This document shows, in pieces, positions 8,204-17,952 of a stretch of DNA of 64,000 nt (its first letter is position 1; the number at the start of each line of letters is the position of its first letter). The DNA is from Paenibacillus hemerocallicola. Lineage in GTDB: Bacteria; Bacillota; Bacilli; Paenibacillales; NBRC-103111. The stretch lies in NCBI RefSeq assembly GCF_006265175.1, contig NZ_VDCQ01000016.1, forward strand, positions 83,444 through 147,443, given 5' to 3'. The position numbers and the translations under genes were made by a program. The notes under the pieces were generated by a model, which worked only from the letters and a program-made list of their open reading frames with translations, was not told the origin of the DNA and did not search any database.

Positions 8204-9556
8204 GTGAAGGCTATGCATAAATATTTGGAGCTGCTCAATGAATTGGAGCTGCAAATCGAGGGAGGTCCGTACAAGGAAGGCGACAAGCTCCCTTCCGTCC
8301 GCGCGCTGTCCGGGCAGTACGGCTGCAATGCGGGTACCGTCGTGCGCGCCTTGCACGAGCTGGAGAAGCGGCATATGATCTACTCGGTGCCGAAGAGCGG
8401 CTATTACGTGGTCAAACGCGAAGCCACCCGCGAGGAGAAGGCGAAGACGTTGGATTTTGCCGCTTCCGCGCCCGATCCCGACGTGTTTCCTTATTTGGAT
8501 TTCCGGCACTGCATCAATAAGGCGATCGATACGTACCGGAACGAGCTGTTCGTGTACGGCACCTCGAAGGGACTGCCTTCCCTGCTTCCGGTCATTCGCA
8601 AAGATTTGGCCAACCACCAAGTATTCGCTGCGGAAAGCCGGATTTTCATCACGTCGGGAGTCCAGCAGGCTTTGTCCGTCCTCGTCTCGATCGCTTTTCC
8701 GAACGGCAAGTCGAAGGTGTTGGTCGAACAGCCCGGCTACCATTTGTTCGCCGAGCAGTTGGAGACAAGGCGGATTCCGGCAATCGGCATCCGCAGAACG
8801 GCGGAAGGCATCGATCTGGGGGAGCTGGAACGGCTGTTCCGCACGGAGGACATCAAATTTTTCTATACGATGTCCCGCTTCCACAGTCCGCTCGGCAGCT
8901 CCTATTCGGTCGAACAGAAGAGGAAGATTGCGGAGCTGGCGGAGCGTTACGATGTGTACGTCGTCGAGGACGACTACTTGGCCGATTTGGAGACGAACGG
9001 AAAGTCCGATCCGATCTATGCGTATGGCGCGGAGTCCCGTGTCATTTACTTGAAAAGCTATTCGAAAATTATTTTTCCGGGCTTGCGCGTCGGTGTCGCG
9101 GTTATTCCCGAAGCGATGGCGGAGCCGTTCGCCCGGTATAGGCGGCTGCTCGATATCGACAGCTCGATGCTGTCGCAGGCCGCTCTGGAGGTGTATATGA
9201 AGAGCGGGATGTTCGAGCGGCACAAGCAGAAGATCCGAGCTTCCTTCATAAGCCGGTCGCGACTGCTGCACGAGCACCTGACGAGGCATGCCGCACACGG
9301 CGACGGGGCGTTCCGCTATATTCCCGGGCAGCCGCCGGCGATCCATACGCATATCGTGCTGAACGGGGCGGTATCGGTTCCCCAGCTGATCGCCCGGCTC
9401 AAGAAACGGTCGATCGTCGCGGAGCCGATCGATAAGCACTATTTGCCGGGATTTCCGCAGGAGCCGCTGCTCAAGCTGAACGTGTCGAATGTGAAGGAGG
9501 ACGATATCGGAACGGGGATCGACGCAATTATGGAGGAGATTCGCAGGAGAGCTTAA
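8204..9556 (+). CDS. MocR-type regulator (GntR HTH fused to PLP aminotransferase fold)
   Basis: The protein has about 450 residues. A GntR winged helix occupies residues 1-75 (KEGDKLPSVRALSGQYGCNAGTVVRAL). A fold type I aminotransferase domain follows (VYGTSKGLPSLLP, TSGVQQALSV, VVEDDYLADLE, and SYSKIIFPGLRVG, whose lysine should carry pyridoxal phosphate). MocR regulators sense PLP-amino acid adducts. The start is uncertain: GTG 8204 or ATG 8213, neither with a good Shine-Dalgarno site. The 22-bp palindrome just upstream is the likely operator, and the divergent exporter the likely target. Confidence 0.9.
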   Translation: MKAMHKYLELLNELELQIEGGPYKEGDKLPSVRALSGQYGCNAGTVVRALHELEKRHMIYSVPKSGYYVVKREATREEKAKTLDFAASAPDPDVFPYLDFRHCINKAIDTYRNELFVYGTSKGLPSLLPVIRKDLANHQVFAAESRIFITSGVQQALSVLVSIAFPNGKSKVLVEQPGYHLFAEQLETRRIPAIGIRRTAEGIDLGELERLFRTEDIKFFYTMSRFHSPLGSSYSVEQKRKIAELAERYDVYVVEDDYLADLETNGKSDPIYAYGAESRVIYLKSYSKIIFPGLRVGVAVIPEAMAEPFARYRRLLDIDSSMLSQAALEVYMKSGMFERHKQKIRASFISRSRLLHEHLTRHAAHGDGAFRYIPGQPPAIHTHIVLNGAVSVPQLIARLKKRSIVAEPIDKHYLPGFPQEPLLKLNVSNVKEDDIGTGIDAIMEEIRRRA

Positions 9557-9569
9557 CGTCATGAAGGAG

Positions 9570-9645
9570 GGTTGGCGGCAAGGCGAAGGGGGCAGCGAGG
9601 CGAGAGAGCAGCGAGAGGGTGGCAAGGCGAGAGAGCAGCGGGGAG
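9570..9645. repeat. Short imperfect tandem repeat
   Basis: GGCAAGGCGA and the block GCGAGAGAGCAGCG each occur at least twice between the MocR gene and the convergent MFS gene. It is purine-rich and non-coding; I see no terminator stem. Confidence 0.5.
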
Positions 9646-9654
9646 GCGGACGGC

Positions 9655-10908
9655 TTACGCCGATCCCGCCATGTCCGAAGCGGCGCGCTGCCGGCGGCGC
9701 GGAAAGTGCCACAGGGCGAAAGCCGCGAAGATGACGGAGCTGCCGACGTAGGCGGGCACGAGGCCGCCGGCCCAGCCCGCCAGCGCGTAGGTGGCCGCCG
9801 GGCCGATGGCCGAGCCGAGGTCGGTTGCGACCGAGTAGGCCGTCATGACGGCGACGACGGAGGCGGTGCGGGCGGCGTCCGAGGCGAGCGCGTCCATAAG
9901 CGTGGACATGGCGGTGCCGGCGATCATGACGAGCAGGACGGCGGCGAGCCACAGCGCGAACGGCAGCGGCCACGGCATGAGCGCGAACCCGGCGGCGGAA
10001 GCGAGCAGCGACGCGACGAACAGCGGAAGGCGGCCTCTGCGGCCGTCGGACAGCCGCCCGAACCAGGAGGCGAGCAGCGGCTCGGCCGTCCAGCGGACGG
10101 CCTGCAGCACGCCGGCGAGCGCGGTTCCGGCCAAGGCGATGCCGAACAGCGTCTGCACGCCGGAATAGTTGGTGTCGATGACGAGGCTGAGCGTGGCGGT
10201 CAAGATCGCTTGCAGCATCGACAGCACGAGCCCGGTCGCGATCGCCTTGCGAACCGCCGCGGATTTGTACCATGCGACCGGGCCGGCTTCGGCTTGCCCG
10301 TCGTCTGCGGGAGAGGACGGTCGCGGCGGAGCCGCTTTGTCGCCATTCGGCATGAAGATTCCGACGGCAGGCAAGCCGGCCAAGGCGACGATGCCGAACG
10401 CGAGAGCGACGGGAGTCAGTCCGAATACGGGAGCGAGCAGACCGCCGAGCAGCATGCCGAACAGGCTGCCGATTCGCGATAGTCCGTTGTAGCGCCCCAT
10501 CCAGCGGCCCCGGTTCGAATTGTCGGAATAGGCGATAACGGTCAAAAATCCGCCCATCCGCAGCAGCGACCAGGCTACGCCCCATACGGAACGAAGGATG
10601 AGCCATGCGGCGAAGCCCTGGAACAGCCCGTATCCGGCCGTCGTCAGCGCGCCCAGCAGGACGGCGGTGACGAGGCCGACGCGCAGCGGCATTTTATTGT
10701 ACAGCCAGCCGATGAGCGGATTGAGCGGGAGCCGGACGAACCGGTTGACCGACAGCAGAATTCCAACCTGCCATAGGGAAGTCAGTCCCGCTTCCTTCCA
10801 GTAAATAGGCAGCACTACGTAAAGCATCGAGTCGCCGAGCAAGCAAAAAGCCGTCACCAAGGCGACCAGCGTGATCGGCCTTTTGGCATTTCCGTTCGTT
10901 ATCGTCAT
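9655..10908 (-). CDS. MFS transporter
   Basis: The protein has 417 residues in two six-helix halves separated by a hydrophilic loop (about 200-230, rich in Pro, Ala and Asp). The MFS loop pattern NPLIGWLYNKMPLR follows helix 2. GGGGGA precedes ATG 10908. It is the last gene of a three-gene minus-strand set of membrane transporters (13560 to 9655), 44 bases after the frameshifted transporter. It resembles multidrug or sugar efflux proteins; the substrate is not predictable. Confidence 0.88.
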   Translation of the reverse strand: MTITNGNAKRPITLVALVTAFCLLGDSMLYVVLPIYWKEAGLTSLWQVGILLSVNRFVRLPLNPLIGWLYNKMPLRVGLVTAVLLGALTTAGYGLFQGFAAWLILRSVWGVAWSLLRMGGFLTVIAYSDNSNRGRWMGRYNGLSRIGSLFGMLLGGLLAPVFGLTPVALAFGIVALAGLPAVGIFMPNGDKAAPPRPSSPADDGQAEAGPVAWYKSAAVRKAIATGLVLSMLQAILTATLSLVIDTNYSGVQTLFGIALAGTALAGVLQAVRWTAEPLLASWFGRLSDGRRGRLPLFVASLLASAAGFALMPWPLPFALWLAAVLLVMIAGTAMSTLMDALASDAARTASVVAVMTAYSVATDLGSAIGPAATYALAGWAGGLVPAYVGSSVIFAAFALWHFPRRRQRAASDMAGSA

Positions 10909-10952
10909 TTAGTCCCCCATATGTGAAGAATGACTTCGTTATACGGTTTCAA

Positions 10953-12216
10953 TCATCCCGCCCGGCTGCGCTGAAAGTGATGCGTCAACAGGAAACCGAC
11001 GCAAGCAAGAAGCCCGGATGCGGCCGCGATCCGATACATGGTCGGCGCTCCCCAAGTGTCGAATACCCAGCCGCCGATGATGCCGCTCGTCAATCCGGCG
11101 AGACAGGACCATACGATATTGTAGATCGCCTGACCGGTCGCGCGGAATGCGTCCGGTATGAGCTGCTGGATATAACGAAGCGCGGTGACCAGGAAGATGC
11201 CGAACGTAACGCTGTGCATGAGCTGGAGCGGAATGATCCAGAGCGGATCGGACACGATGCTGACGAGGAAAAATCGGACCGCATAGAAAAAGGAAGCGAT
11301 CATGAGCAGCGGCAGCTCCTTGAACCGGTGCCCGTTTTTGCTCAGCCAGAAAAACATCGGGACTTCGCTAAGCGACGATGCGGTCCACGCCCAGCCGATT
11401 ATCGTATCGCTTGCCCCCATCTCGCGCATGGTCAGGGCGAGGAAGCCGTCGTTCGTCCGGTGCGCGAACGACATCGTGAAGATAAGCGCCAGAAACAGCA
11501 GCAGACTCGGCTGGCGGACGACGCTGAAAACACCCGGAAAATTTGACCGAGCCCCGGCCGCCGCCGACCCGATCCTTCAAGAAAAAAGCGAGGAGGAGCG
11601 AGGCGGATATCGTCCCGACCGTGAACAGGATCGTATGCTCGACGCCGACGGCGTGAAGCAGGCTGCCGAACACGACCGAGGAGAAGGCGAAGCCGAGCGA
11701 GCCCCAGATGCGGAAGCTGGCGTAGCTTTTGCCGCTGCGGCGAATCGACAGCAGCGTCAGACTGTCGTTCAAGCCGTTGATCGGCGTATGGAAAAAATTA
11801 TAGATGGTCATGGCGATATAAATCCATACGATCGTATCGATTTGCATCAGTACGATCGTGGTGAGCAGCTGCCCGCACAGCATGACGATGATCATTTTGC
11901 GGATCGTCTGCAGCTTGTCGCTCGCGAATCCCCAGAACAGGTTCGCCACGATGCCGATAAAAGGGCCTATCGAATAGATGGCCCCGATTTGCAGGTTCGA
12001 GTAGCCCTTGGAGCTGAAGTAGAGCGGAAAGAAGGACACTGTCAGCGCCATGGTCATATAAAACACGAACGAAAACGATCGCATCACCGTTTCGTCCTTC
12101 ACCGTGGGGATCGCGGCTCGTTCCGGGACGGAGGCTTGGCCGTCCGCGGGTTGTTGCGTGCTCGTTCGGCTATCGTTCGCGCTCGGAGCTTGCTGCTCCC
12201 TCAATTCGGTGGTCAT
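10953..12216 (-). pseudogene. MFS transporter broken by a frameshift
   Basis: Two overlapping frames form one MFS protein of about 420 residues. The N-terminal part (from ATG 12216, with AAAGGATGGG upstream) reads through six helices to LLLAFFLKDRVGGG near 11555. The rest continues in another frame as SNFPGVFSVVRQPSLLLFLALIF and runs to the stop at 10953. The switch lies in a GC-rich run (plus strand about 11550-11571), so a single-base indel, natural or from sequencing, explains it. It lies between two intact transporter genes and follows the MATE-like gene by 18 bases. Confidence 0.8.
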
Positions 12217-12234
12217 AGGTCCCATCCTTTTAGT

Positions 12235-13560
12235 CTAAAGTGAAGGCTCCGCTTTGCGCCCGATACCGGGCGACGAGGAACGGATCGCGTACAGGACGAC
12301 GCAAAGCTCTCCGGCGATTCCGAGCGATTGCGCCAGCGCTCCGATCATGCCGTTCCAGCCCGGGGTCGCCGCGATGCAAATAATAAGCGAGACCAGCGTC
12401 AATGCGACGTTGGCCGTTTGGGAAAACATCATCACCTTCGTCTGGCCGCGCAGCATGATGAGACCGTTGCAGAAGTCGAGCCACGGGAATAGCAGAGCCG
12501 TGAACATGAATACCCGCAGCGTATGCAGGCTTGCTATCATCAATCGTTCGTTGACGCCCATTATATGCTCCATGAACCATGGTCCCACCGGCGTATAGCC
12601 CAATATGCCGATCAGCACTGTCGGTATGAATCCGCACGTGACGACGAACCGGATGGCGAGCGCCGAATCCTTGCGGTAAAAGTTCAGCACGATCTGATGC
12701 GTGTACGAAAAAAAGTTCTGCACGAGCTGCGTCAGGCTCGCGGCGATCGCGAACGAAGCGATGGCCAGCTTGATGTCGGTCGTCTTGCCGAGCATCGCGT
12801 TGATGGCCGGGCCGATAATGACCGCAATAAAGGACGAGAACAGCAGCGGCCGGTAAAACTTCAAAATTTGCCCGGCCTTCTCGATATCGTGCCCCTCCTT
12901 CTTGAGCGGAAGCGAACGGGCCAGCCTGCTTCCTTCCCAATAGCTCATAGCCGCTTCGATAATCATGCCGGACAGGAAAATGATCGCCCCCACTTCGCCG
13001 CTCGTAACCTTTCCCGTACGGATGAAATAGAGGGACAGCGCATACATGACCAGCAGCCGGATGAGCATCCCGATCGTCAGCCATTTCGTGCGCATATTGC
13101 TTATAATGATGCCGTGGTACAGGCAGCGGATGCCGGAGAAGATGCTGACGAACATGAGGATGCGGTAAACGTGAATGATGGCCTGCAGCATCGTGTCGTC
13201 GACTCCGAACAGATGAAGGAACAGCAGCTTGCCGACGGCGGTGTAGGAGATGACCAGTCCGGCGGCGAACATGCCGATCAATAGACAAACCGCCACGTTG
13301 GTCATCGCCTTGAACGAAGTTCGGTCGCGCACGAGCGCGGAACACGTTTGGCGAAGCAAAATGGCGGGTCTCTCGATAACGGCCAGCATACTGAGTCCGA
13401 TCGCGTAGCTGGCGATGATCACTTCGGGATCGGAGGAGCGGGCAAGCGTACTGTTGATGATGACGTGGGATATCGTGACAAGACTGGCGGAAACGCCCAG
13501 CGGTATAAAAAAAGCAAAAAGCTGCCCCATGGTCAGCCGTTGTGGTGTGGATTCCGTCAT
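12235..13560 (-). CDS. MATE/MOP-like multi-pass membrane protein
   Basis: The protein has 441 residues with 12 or so hydrophobic segments. It begins MTESTPQRLTMGQLFAFFIPLGVSASLVTISHVIINSTLAR, with the MATE-like pattern of a first helix ending in a polar 'N-S-T-L-A-R', repeated near 240 (FYRPLLFSSFIAVIIGPAINAML). This two-fold repeat fits the multidrug/oligosaccharidyl-lipid flippase superfamily. ATG 13560 is preceded by GGAGAG at 8 bases. It is the first gene of the transporter operon; cargo unknown. Confidence 0.75.
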   Translation of the reverse strand: MTESTPQRLTMGQLFAFFIPLGVSASLVTISHVIINSTLARSSDPEVIIASYAIGLSMLAVIERPAILLRQTCSALVRDRTSFKAMTNVAVCLLIGMFAAGLVISYTAVGKLLFLHLFGVDDTMLQAIIHVYRILMFVSIFSGIRCLYHGIIISNMRTKWLTIGMLIRLLVMYALSLYFIRTGKVTSGEVGAIIFLSGMIIEAAMSYWEGSRLARSLPLKKEGHDIEKAGQILKFYRPLLFSSFIAVIIGPAINAMLGKTTDIKLAIASFAIAASLTQLVQNFFSYTHQIVLNFYRKDSALAIRFVVTCGFIPTVLIGILGYTPVGPWFMEHIMGVNERLMIASLHTLRVFMFTALLFPWLDFCNGLIMLRGQTKVMMFSQTANVALTLVSLIICIAATPGWNGMIGALAQSLGIAGELCVVLYAIRSSSPGIGRKAEPSL

Positions 13561-13780
13561 TTGAGGTTCTCTCCAGACTTGTAGCGTGTCGGACTGTGCC
13601 TGCACGTATGTAGAATTGTAAAAGGTTTATGAAGTATAGTATAAAGCGGTAGGCGTCAGGTGCAAAGCAGAAAATGTTGTCACGCCCGCTTTTTTTCATC
13701 CGCGGGGGCGAAAACGGCTTGGCGGATCAACCCGCCGCGTGTTAAATTATAGTTCAAGAGCCGCGTCGGGAGGCCTAGCG

Positions 13781-14095
13781 ATGAAATACGAGTTCGTATA
13801 CGACGAGCGCCTCGGCATTGAATTGCCGCTGCTTCATGAGGATTGGGGATCGTTGTCCGCTGCGGAAAGAGCGGCGATCCTGCACGAGTGGGAGAAGATC
13901 CGCGGCCGCATACCGAATCGGATTCAGCAGCTGGAGACCGAAATCGTCGAGAAGCAGAACCGGCTGAACGTCGAGGACGACTTTCCGCTGTCTTGCCGGC
14001 TCAATACCGAAATCGCCGAGCTGGCGAGCTGCATAACCGATCTTCATCTGTGGTTCAGAGCCGATCAGGACGTCTCGGACAAGGGCCATCATTAG
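13781..14095 (+). CDS. Small conserved hypothetical protein
   Basis: The protein has 104 residues, with no recognised domain. It is acidic, with a helical middle rich in Glu, Arg and Gln (AERAAILHEWEKIRGRIPNRIQQLETEIVEKQNRL) that may form a coiled coil, and two Cys-containing helices afterwards. GGGAGG precedes ATG 13781. It lies 61 bases upstream of the terpene synthase gene and may share its transcript. Confidence 0.7.
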   Translation: MKYEFVYDERLGIELPLLHEDWGSLSAAERAAILHEWEKIRGRIPNRIQQLETEIVEKQNRLNVEDDFPLSCRLNTEIAELASCITDLHLWFRADQDVSDKGHH

Positions 14096-14156
14096 GAAGT
14101 TGAGGCCGATTGTACTATAATAGGGGAATCAAAGCTTTGGAGGAAAAGCGTAACAA

Positions 14157-15239
14157 GTGAAAACAACGTTGCGACACGACCCGACGGTTCCCCGAAATCC
14201 GGTTGCCTTGATGCATCGCATCTACAAGTACGTGTTCCCTGAAGTGAGAAGCGAACTGAAGCGTTGGCGGGAAACGGCGGAGCTGATGCCGGATCCGGAG
14301 CTGCGCAAGCAGGCGGTCGACAGCTTGACCCACAAAGAATTCCATTGCAAGGGCGGGGCCGTGTACGCCGCCGCCAATTTGCCGATTCGTCATGTGCTGA
14401 TTCCGCTTATTGTGGCGTTCCAGACGATCAGCGATTATTTGGATAATTTGTGCGATCGCAGCACCTCGCTCGATCCGGAAGATTTCCGGCTGCTTCATCG
14501 ATCGATGCTCGATGCGGTCGATCCGGCCGCTCCGTTGGCCGATTACTACGCCCTGCGCGCGGAAAAGGACGACGGCGGCTATTTGCACGAGCTTGTGCGG
14601 ACATGCCAAAGCTGCGTTTCCCGTCTCCCGTCTTATCCGCTTGTCCGGGAGAGCGTCCGCGAGCTGGTCGGACTGTACGGCGATTTGCAGGTGTACAAGC
14701 ATATCCGGAAAGAGTTGCGCGAGCGCGAGCTGTTGAATTGGTGGGAGAAGCATCGGCCGAAGTTTTCGCATTTGCGCTGGAACGAATTTGCGGCGGCGAC
14801 CGGTTCCACGCTAGCCGTTTTCCATTTGTTCCTGGCCGCCTCGGACACGCGTCTGACCGCCCGCGGAGTGGAGACGATCCGGCAAGCTTATTTTCCGCAT
14901 GTGTGCGGCTTGCACATTTTGCTCGACTATTTGATCGATCAGGAAGAGGATCTGGCCGGCGGGGATTTGAACTTCTGCGGTTATTACGAAGACGGCGAGA
15001 CGACCGCGAGACAAATCGCGGATATCGCGGAGCGGGCCCGTCGGGACATTGTCCGTCTCGATCACCCGCGGTTTCACCGGATGATTATCGAAGGGCTGCT
15101 GGCGCTTTACTTGTCCGATCCGAAGGTGCGGGAGCAGAAACATGTCCGGCAAATTTCCAGAAAGCTGATGAAGGGAAGCCCGCTTATGCGCGTGTTTTTT
15201 TTCGCGAACAGCATCTGGATACGCAGATCTTCCTTCTGA
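14157..15239 (+). CDS. ytpB: Tetraprenyl-beta-curcumene synthase (DUF2600 family)
   Basis: The protein has 360 residues and matches the YtpB family, class IB terpene synthases that cyclise C35 tetraprenyl diphosphate to tetraprenyl-beta-curcumene, a step towards sesquarterpenes made around sporulation. Acidic metal-binding motifs are visible: ISDYLDNLCDR near residue 100 and LDYLIDQEEDLAGGDLNF near 260. GTG 14157 has GGAGG about 13 bases upstream. The partner squalene-hopene-type cyclase is not in the window. Confidence 0.88.
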   Translation: MKTTLRHDPTVPRNPVALMHRIYKYVFPEVRSELKRWRETAELMPDPELRKQAVDSLTHKEFHCKGGAVYAAANLPIRHVLIPLIVAFQTISDYLDNLCDRSTSLDPEDFRLLHRSMLDAVDPAAPLADYYALRAEKDDGGYLHELVRTCQSCVSRLPSYPLVRESVRELVGLYGDLQVYKHIRKELRERELLNWWEKHRPKFSHLRWNEFAAATGSTLAVFHLFLAASDTRLTARGVETIRQAYFPHVCGLHILLDYLIDQEEDLAGGDLNFCGYYEDGETTARQIADIAERARRDIVRLDHPRFHRMIIEGLLALYLSDPKVREQKHVRQISRKLMKGSPLMRVFFFANSIWIRRSSF

Positions 15240-15268
15240 GCTTTTACTAACTGAAAGGGGAAACGATT

Positions 15269-16234
15269 ATGACAGTAAAATCGATAGCGGTATTGACCAG
15301 CGGAGGCGACTCGCAAGGGATGAATGCGGCCGTCAGGGCGGTCGTGCGCAGCGCGATTTTTCACGGACTGGAAGTATTCGGCGTACAGCGGGGATATTCC
15401 GGTTTGATCAATGACGACATTCGTCCGATGGATTTGCGCAGCGTGGGGGATATTATCCAGCGCGGCGGAACGATACTCCAGACGGCCCGCTGCAAGGAAT
15501 TTACGACCCCGGAAGGCCAGCAGCTCGGAGCGGACAACCTCCGCAAGCGCGGCATCGACGGTCTTGTCGTGATCGGCGGCGACGGCTCTTACCAGGGAGC
15601 CAACAAATTGAGCAAGCTCGGCATCCGGGCAATGGGCCTTCCGGGCACGATCGACAACGATATTCCGTTTACCGACTACACGATCGGCTTCGATACGGCC
15701 GTCAGCATCGTGGTCGACGCGATCAACAAGCTGCGCGATACGATGAGCTCGCACGAGCGCTCCTCGATCGTCGAAGTGATGGGACGCCATTGCGGCGATA
15801 TCGCCTTGTATGCGGGGCTTGCGAGCGGTGCGGAAACGATTCTCGTTCCGGAAGTCCCGTTCGACCTCGATGAAGTAGCCAAACGGATGGAAGGCAACTT
15901 CCAAGTCGGCAAGCGCCACAGTATCATCGTCGTGGCGGAAGGCGCGGAAAGCGCGCAAAACGTGGCCGACCGGATCAAGCAGCTTAACGGGATAGATGCC
16001 CGCACTACGGTGCTCGGGCACATTCAGCGCGGCGGTACGCCGACGCATAACGACCGCATATTGGCAAGCCGACTGGGCGATTTCGCCGTCCGCAGACTGA
16101 TCGAAGGCGATTCCGGCAAAGCGTGCGGAGTCATCAAGGGACAGCTCGTCGCGACCGATATCGATACGGTCGTCCATACGAAGAAAGAATTCGACCGCGA
16201 TTTGTACGAGCTTGCGCTGCGCCTGTCGCAGTAA
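15269..16234 (+). CDS. pfkA: ATP-dependent 6-phosphofructokinase
   Basis: The protein has 321 residues, full length. It phosphorylates fructose 6-phosphate, the committed step of glycolysis. Visible sites: nucleotide loop SGGDSQGMNAA (11-21), GGDGSYQG (103-110), catalytic PGTIDNDI (125-132), and the effector/substrate motif MGRHCGDIALYAGLA. Most bacterial enzymes have GGDAPGMN; the SQ variant is, to my knowledge, usual in Paenibacillus. The gene follows the terpene synthase by 29 bases with AAAGGGG upstream. In Bacillus pfkA sits with pyk and accA; here neither neighbour is present. It ends at a strong terminator. Confidence 0.97.
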   Translation: MTVKSIAVLTSGGDSQGMNAAVRAVVRSAIFHGLEVFGVQRGYSGLINDDIRPMDLRSVGDIIQRGGTILQTARCKEFTTPEGQQLGADNLRKRGIDGLVVIGGDGSYQGANKLSKLGIRAMGLPGTIDNDIPFTDYTIGFDTAVSIVVDAINKLRDTMSSHERSSIVEVMGRHCGDIALYAGLASGAETILVPEVPFDLDEVAKRMEGNFQVGKRHSIIVVAEGAESAQNVADRIKQLNGIDARTTVLGHIQRGGTPTHNDRILASRLGDFAVRRLIEGDSGKACGVIKGQLVATDIDTVVHTKKEFDRDLYELALRLSQ

Positions 16235-16267
16235 GCGGCGTATTGTAAAGACAGGCCGGTTCGAAAT

Positions 16268-16306
16268 AAAAGCATGCGATTCTATCCTTGGAACGCATGC
16301 TTTTTC
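16268..16306 (+). terminator. Terminator after pfkA
   Basis: AAAAGCATGCG (16268-16278) pairs with CGCATGCTTTT (16294-16304), followed by T residues. Confidence 0.9.
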
Positions 16307-16339
16307 GTTGCTCGCAATCTGCGATGATCCTTTCTTTCT

Positions 16340-16368
16340 ATGGCAACATTTGTCGCTTGTGATATAAT
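16340..16368 (+). promoter_or_regulatory. Sigma-A type promoter of the epimerase-like gene
   Basis: -35 ATGGCA (16340-16345), 17-base spacer, perfect -10 TATAAT (16363-16368), about 70 bases before the start codon. Confidence 0.7.
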
Positions 16369-16441
16369 GTCTAGCATAGACCGCATATCGGGAGTATAGC
16401 CGTTACGAACACGCGGATAGTCGGAAAAGGAGACGGTAACC

Positions 16442-17431
16442 ATGTCTAATGCGTACGAAGGCGCTTTTCAAGGGGAAAAGGCAATTTGGCTGAAGTTCGG
16501 AGCGTACGAAGCGGCGATCGTTCCGGATATCGGGGGCAATTTGGTCGCCTTTCGCGATGCGGAAAGAGGATTCCGCTATTTGCGCGAGCCCGCGGAGGAC
16601 GAGATGGAAGCATTCAAGAAGCGGCCGATGGTACACGGCATTCCGGTGTTGTTTCCGCCGAACCGCTATGAGGACGGAAAGTTTCCTTGGAACGGCGGCA
16701 CGTATCAATTGCCCGTCAATGAACCGAACAGAGGCAATCACCTGCACGGGTTTTTCTTCGACATCCCGTGGAAGGTCGACGATTACGGAGCGGACGAGAG
16801 CTCGAGCTACGTCGTCGTGGCGCAGCGGGTGAACGAATCCCACCCCGCCTACGCTTCGTTTCCGCACCGGTTTACGATCAAGATCCGCTATTCCCTGGGC
16901 AAAGACGGACTGAAGCAGGAAGTTGGCGTCCGCAACGACGGCGACGAGCCGATGCCTTGCGCGATCGGTTTTCATACGACGCTCAATGCTCCGTTCGCGC
17001 CCGGCAGCTCCCCGTCCGATTATGTGCTCCGGATGACGATCGGCGAACGGATCGAGATGAACGAACGGATGCTTCCTACCGGCAACTACTTGCCGCTGGA
17101 CGGCGACGAGCAGCGGTTGAAGGAAGAAGGCACGACCCCTTATTTCGCCCCATTGGACAACCATTATACGGCGGTCCCGCAAGGCGGCCGGAACGTCATG
17201 GAGCTTACCGATACCCGGTTGAACGCCAAGCTCGTATATGATGCGGGTACGGCCTACAAGTTCTGGATGATCTATAACGCCGATGCGAACAGCGGCTTCT
17301 TCTGTCCGGAACCGCAGACGAATATGGTCAACGCGCCGAACGTTCCCTTCCCGGCGGAAGAAGCGGGACTCGTGACGCTGGCTCCGGGTGAAGTATGGCA
17401 GGAGACGAGCCGTTTCTATTCCGAAGGTTAG
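16442..17431 (+). CDS. Aldose 1-epimerase family protein
   Basis: The protein has 329 residues with the galactose-mutarotase-like beta-sandwich: GGNLVAFRD near the start, PVLFPPNRYEDGKF, the histidine motif NHLHGFFFDIPW near residue 100, and IGFHTTLNAPF near 180, whose histidine would be catalytic. It probably interconverts anomers of a sugar or sugar phosphate. GGAGACGG precedes ATG 16442. It forms a single-gene unit with its own promoter and a bidirectional terminator. Confidence 0.88.
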   Translation: MSNAYEGAFQGEKAIWLKFGAYEAAIVPDIGGNLVAFRDAERGFRYLREPAEDEMEAFKKRPMVHGIPVLFPPNRYEDGKFPWNGGTYQLPVNEPNRGNHLHGFFFDIPWKVDDYGADESSSYVVVAQRVNESHPAYASFPHRFTIKIRYSLGKDGLKQEVGVRNDGDEPMPCAIGFHTTLNAPFAPGSSPSDYVLRMTIGERIEMNERMLPTGNYLPLDGDEQRLKEEGTTPYFAPLDNHYTAVPQGGRNVMELTDTRLNAKLVYDAGTAYKFWMIYNADANSGFFCPEPQTNMVNAPNVPFPAEEAGLVTLAPGEVWQETSRFYSEG

Positions 17432-17451
17432 TCCAGGTATACGCAGGATAC

Positions 17452-17490
17452 AAAAAAGTCCGGGTCGCTGTCGTGAGCCCGGGCTTTTTA
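17452..17490. terminator. Bidirectional terminator
   Basis: AAAAAAGTCCGGGTC (17452-17466) pairs with GAGCCCGGGCTTTTT (17475-17489). It serves the epimerase-like gene and the convergent peroxiredoxin gene. Confidence 0.88.
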
Positions 17491-17511
17491 TTTTTGGCCG
17501 CGTGCGTCCGG

Positions 17512-17952
17512 TTACCGGCTGTTCAAAATGACTTCCAGCAGCACTTCCGCCGGAGGGCTGCCCTTGTACGCGTAAACGATGCGTCCTTGCTTGTCGATTA
17601 CATATACGATCCGCTGCTGCAAAAAAAGCCCGAGTATTTTGCCGACATCGTAAAGCTTCCGAATCTGCTCGTCCTTGTCGACCGCAATCGGGAAATCGAG
17701 ACCGTGACGTTCGGCAAATAAACGATGATCTTTCATCGTCCCCGGATTCACGCCGATTACGACGGCGCCGAGCGCGTCGTATTTTTTCTTGTTGTCGCGG
17801 ACGGCGCACAGTTGGGCCGTGCATCCGGGCGTCTCGTCCATCGGGTAGAAGATGAGCACGACCGGCCGCTTGCCGATGAAGTCTTCCAGCCGAATGAGTC
17901 CTTCCGTACTGTCAGCCTCGAAGAGCGGAGCTTGATCGCCGACTTTCAACAT
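17512..17952 (-). CDS. Peroxiredoxin, BCP/PrxQ type
   Basis: The protein has 146 residues with a thioredoxin fold. The peroxidatic cysteine is C44 in MDETPGCTAQLCAVRD, with a probable resolving cysteine five residues on (C49), the atypical two-cysteine pattern of PrxQ. It reduces hydrogen peroxide and organic peroxides in the cytoplasm using thioredoxin. GGAGG precedes ATG 17952. A second peroxidase (tpx) lies at 43212. Confidence 0.93.
   Translation of the reverse strand: MLKVGDQAPLFEADSTEGLIRLEDFIGKRPVVLIFYPMDETPGCTAQLCAVRDNKKKYDALGAVVIGVNPGTMKDHRLFAERHGLDFPIAVDKDEQIRKLYDVGKILGLFLQQRIVYVIDKQGRIVYAYKGSPPAEVLLEVILNSR

Noticed and set aside
8123..10606. 827-codon open frame on the minus strand
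   Set aside because: It is antisense to the MocR gene and in another frame of the MFS gene; the translation is Arg/His-rich with no family resemblance, an effect of GC-rich codon use.
16403..17824. 473-codon minus-strand frame over the epimerase-like gene
   Set aside because: Antisense to a conserved gene and crosses the bidirectional terminator.
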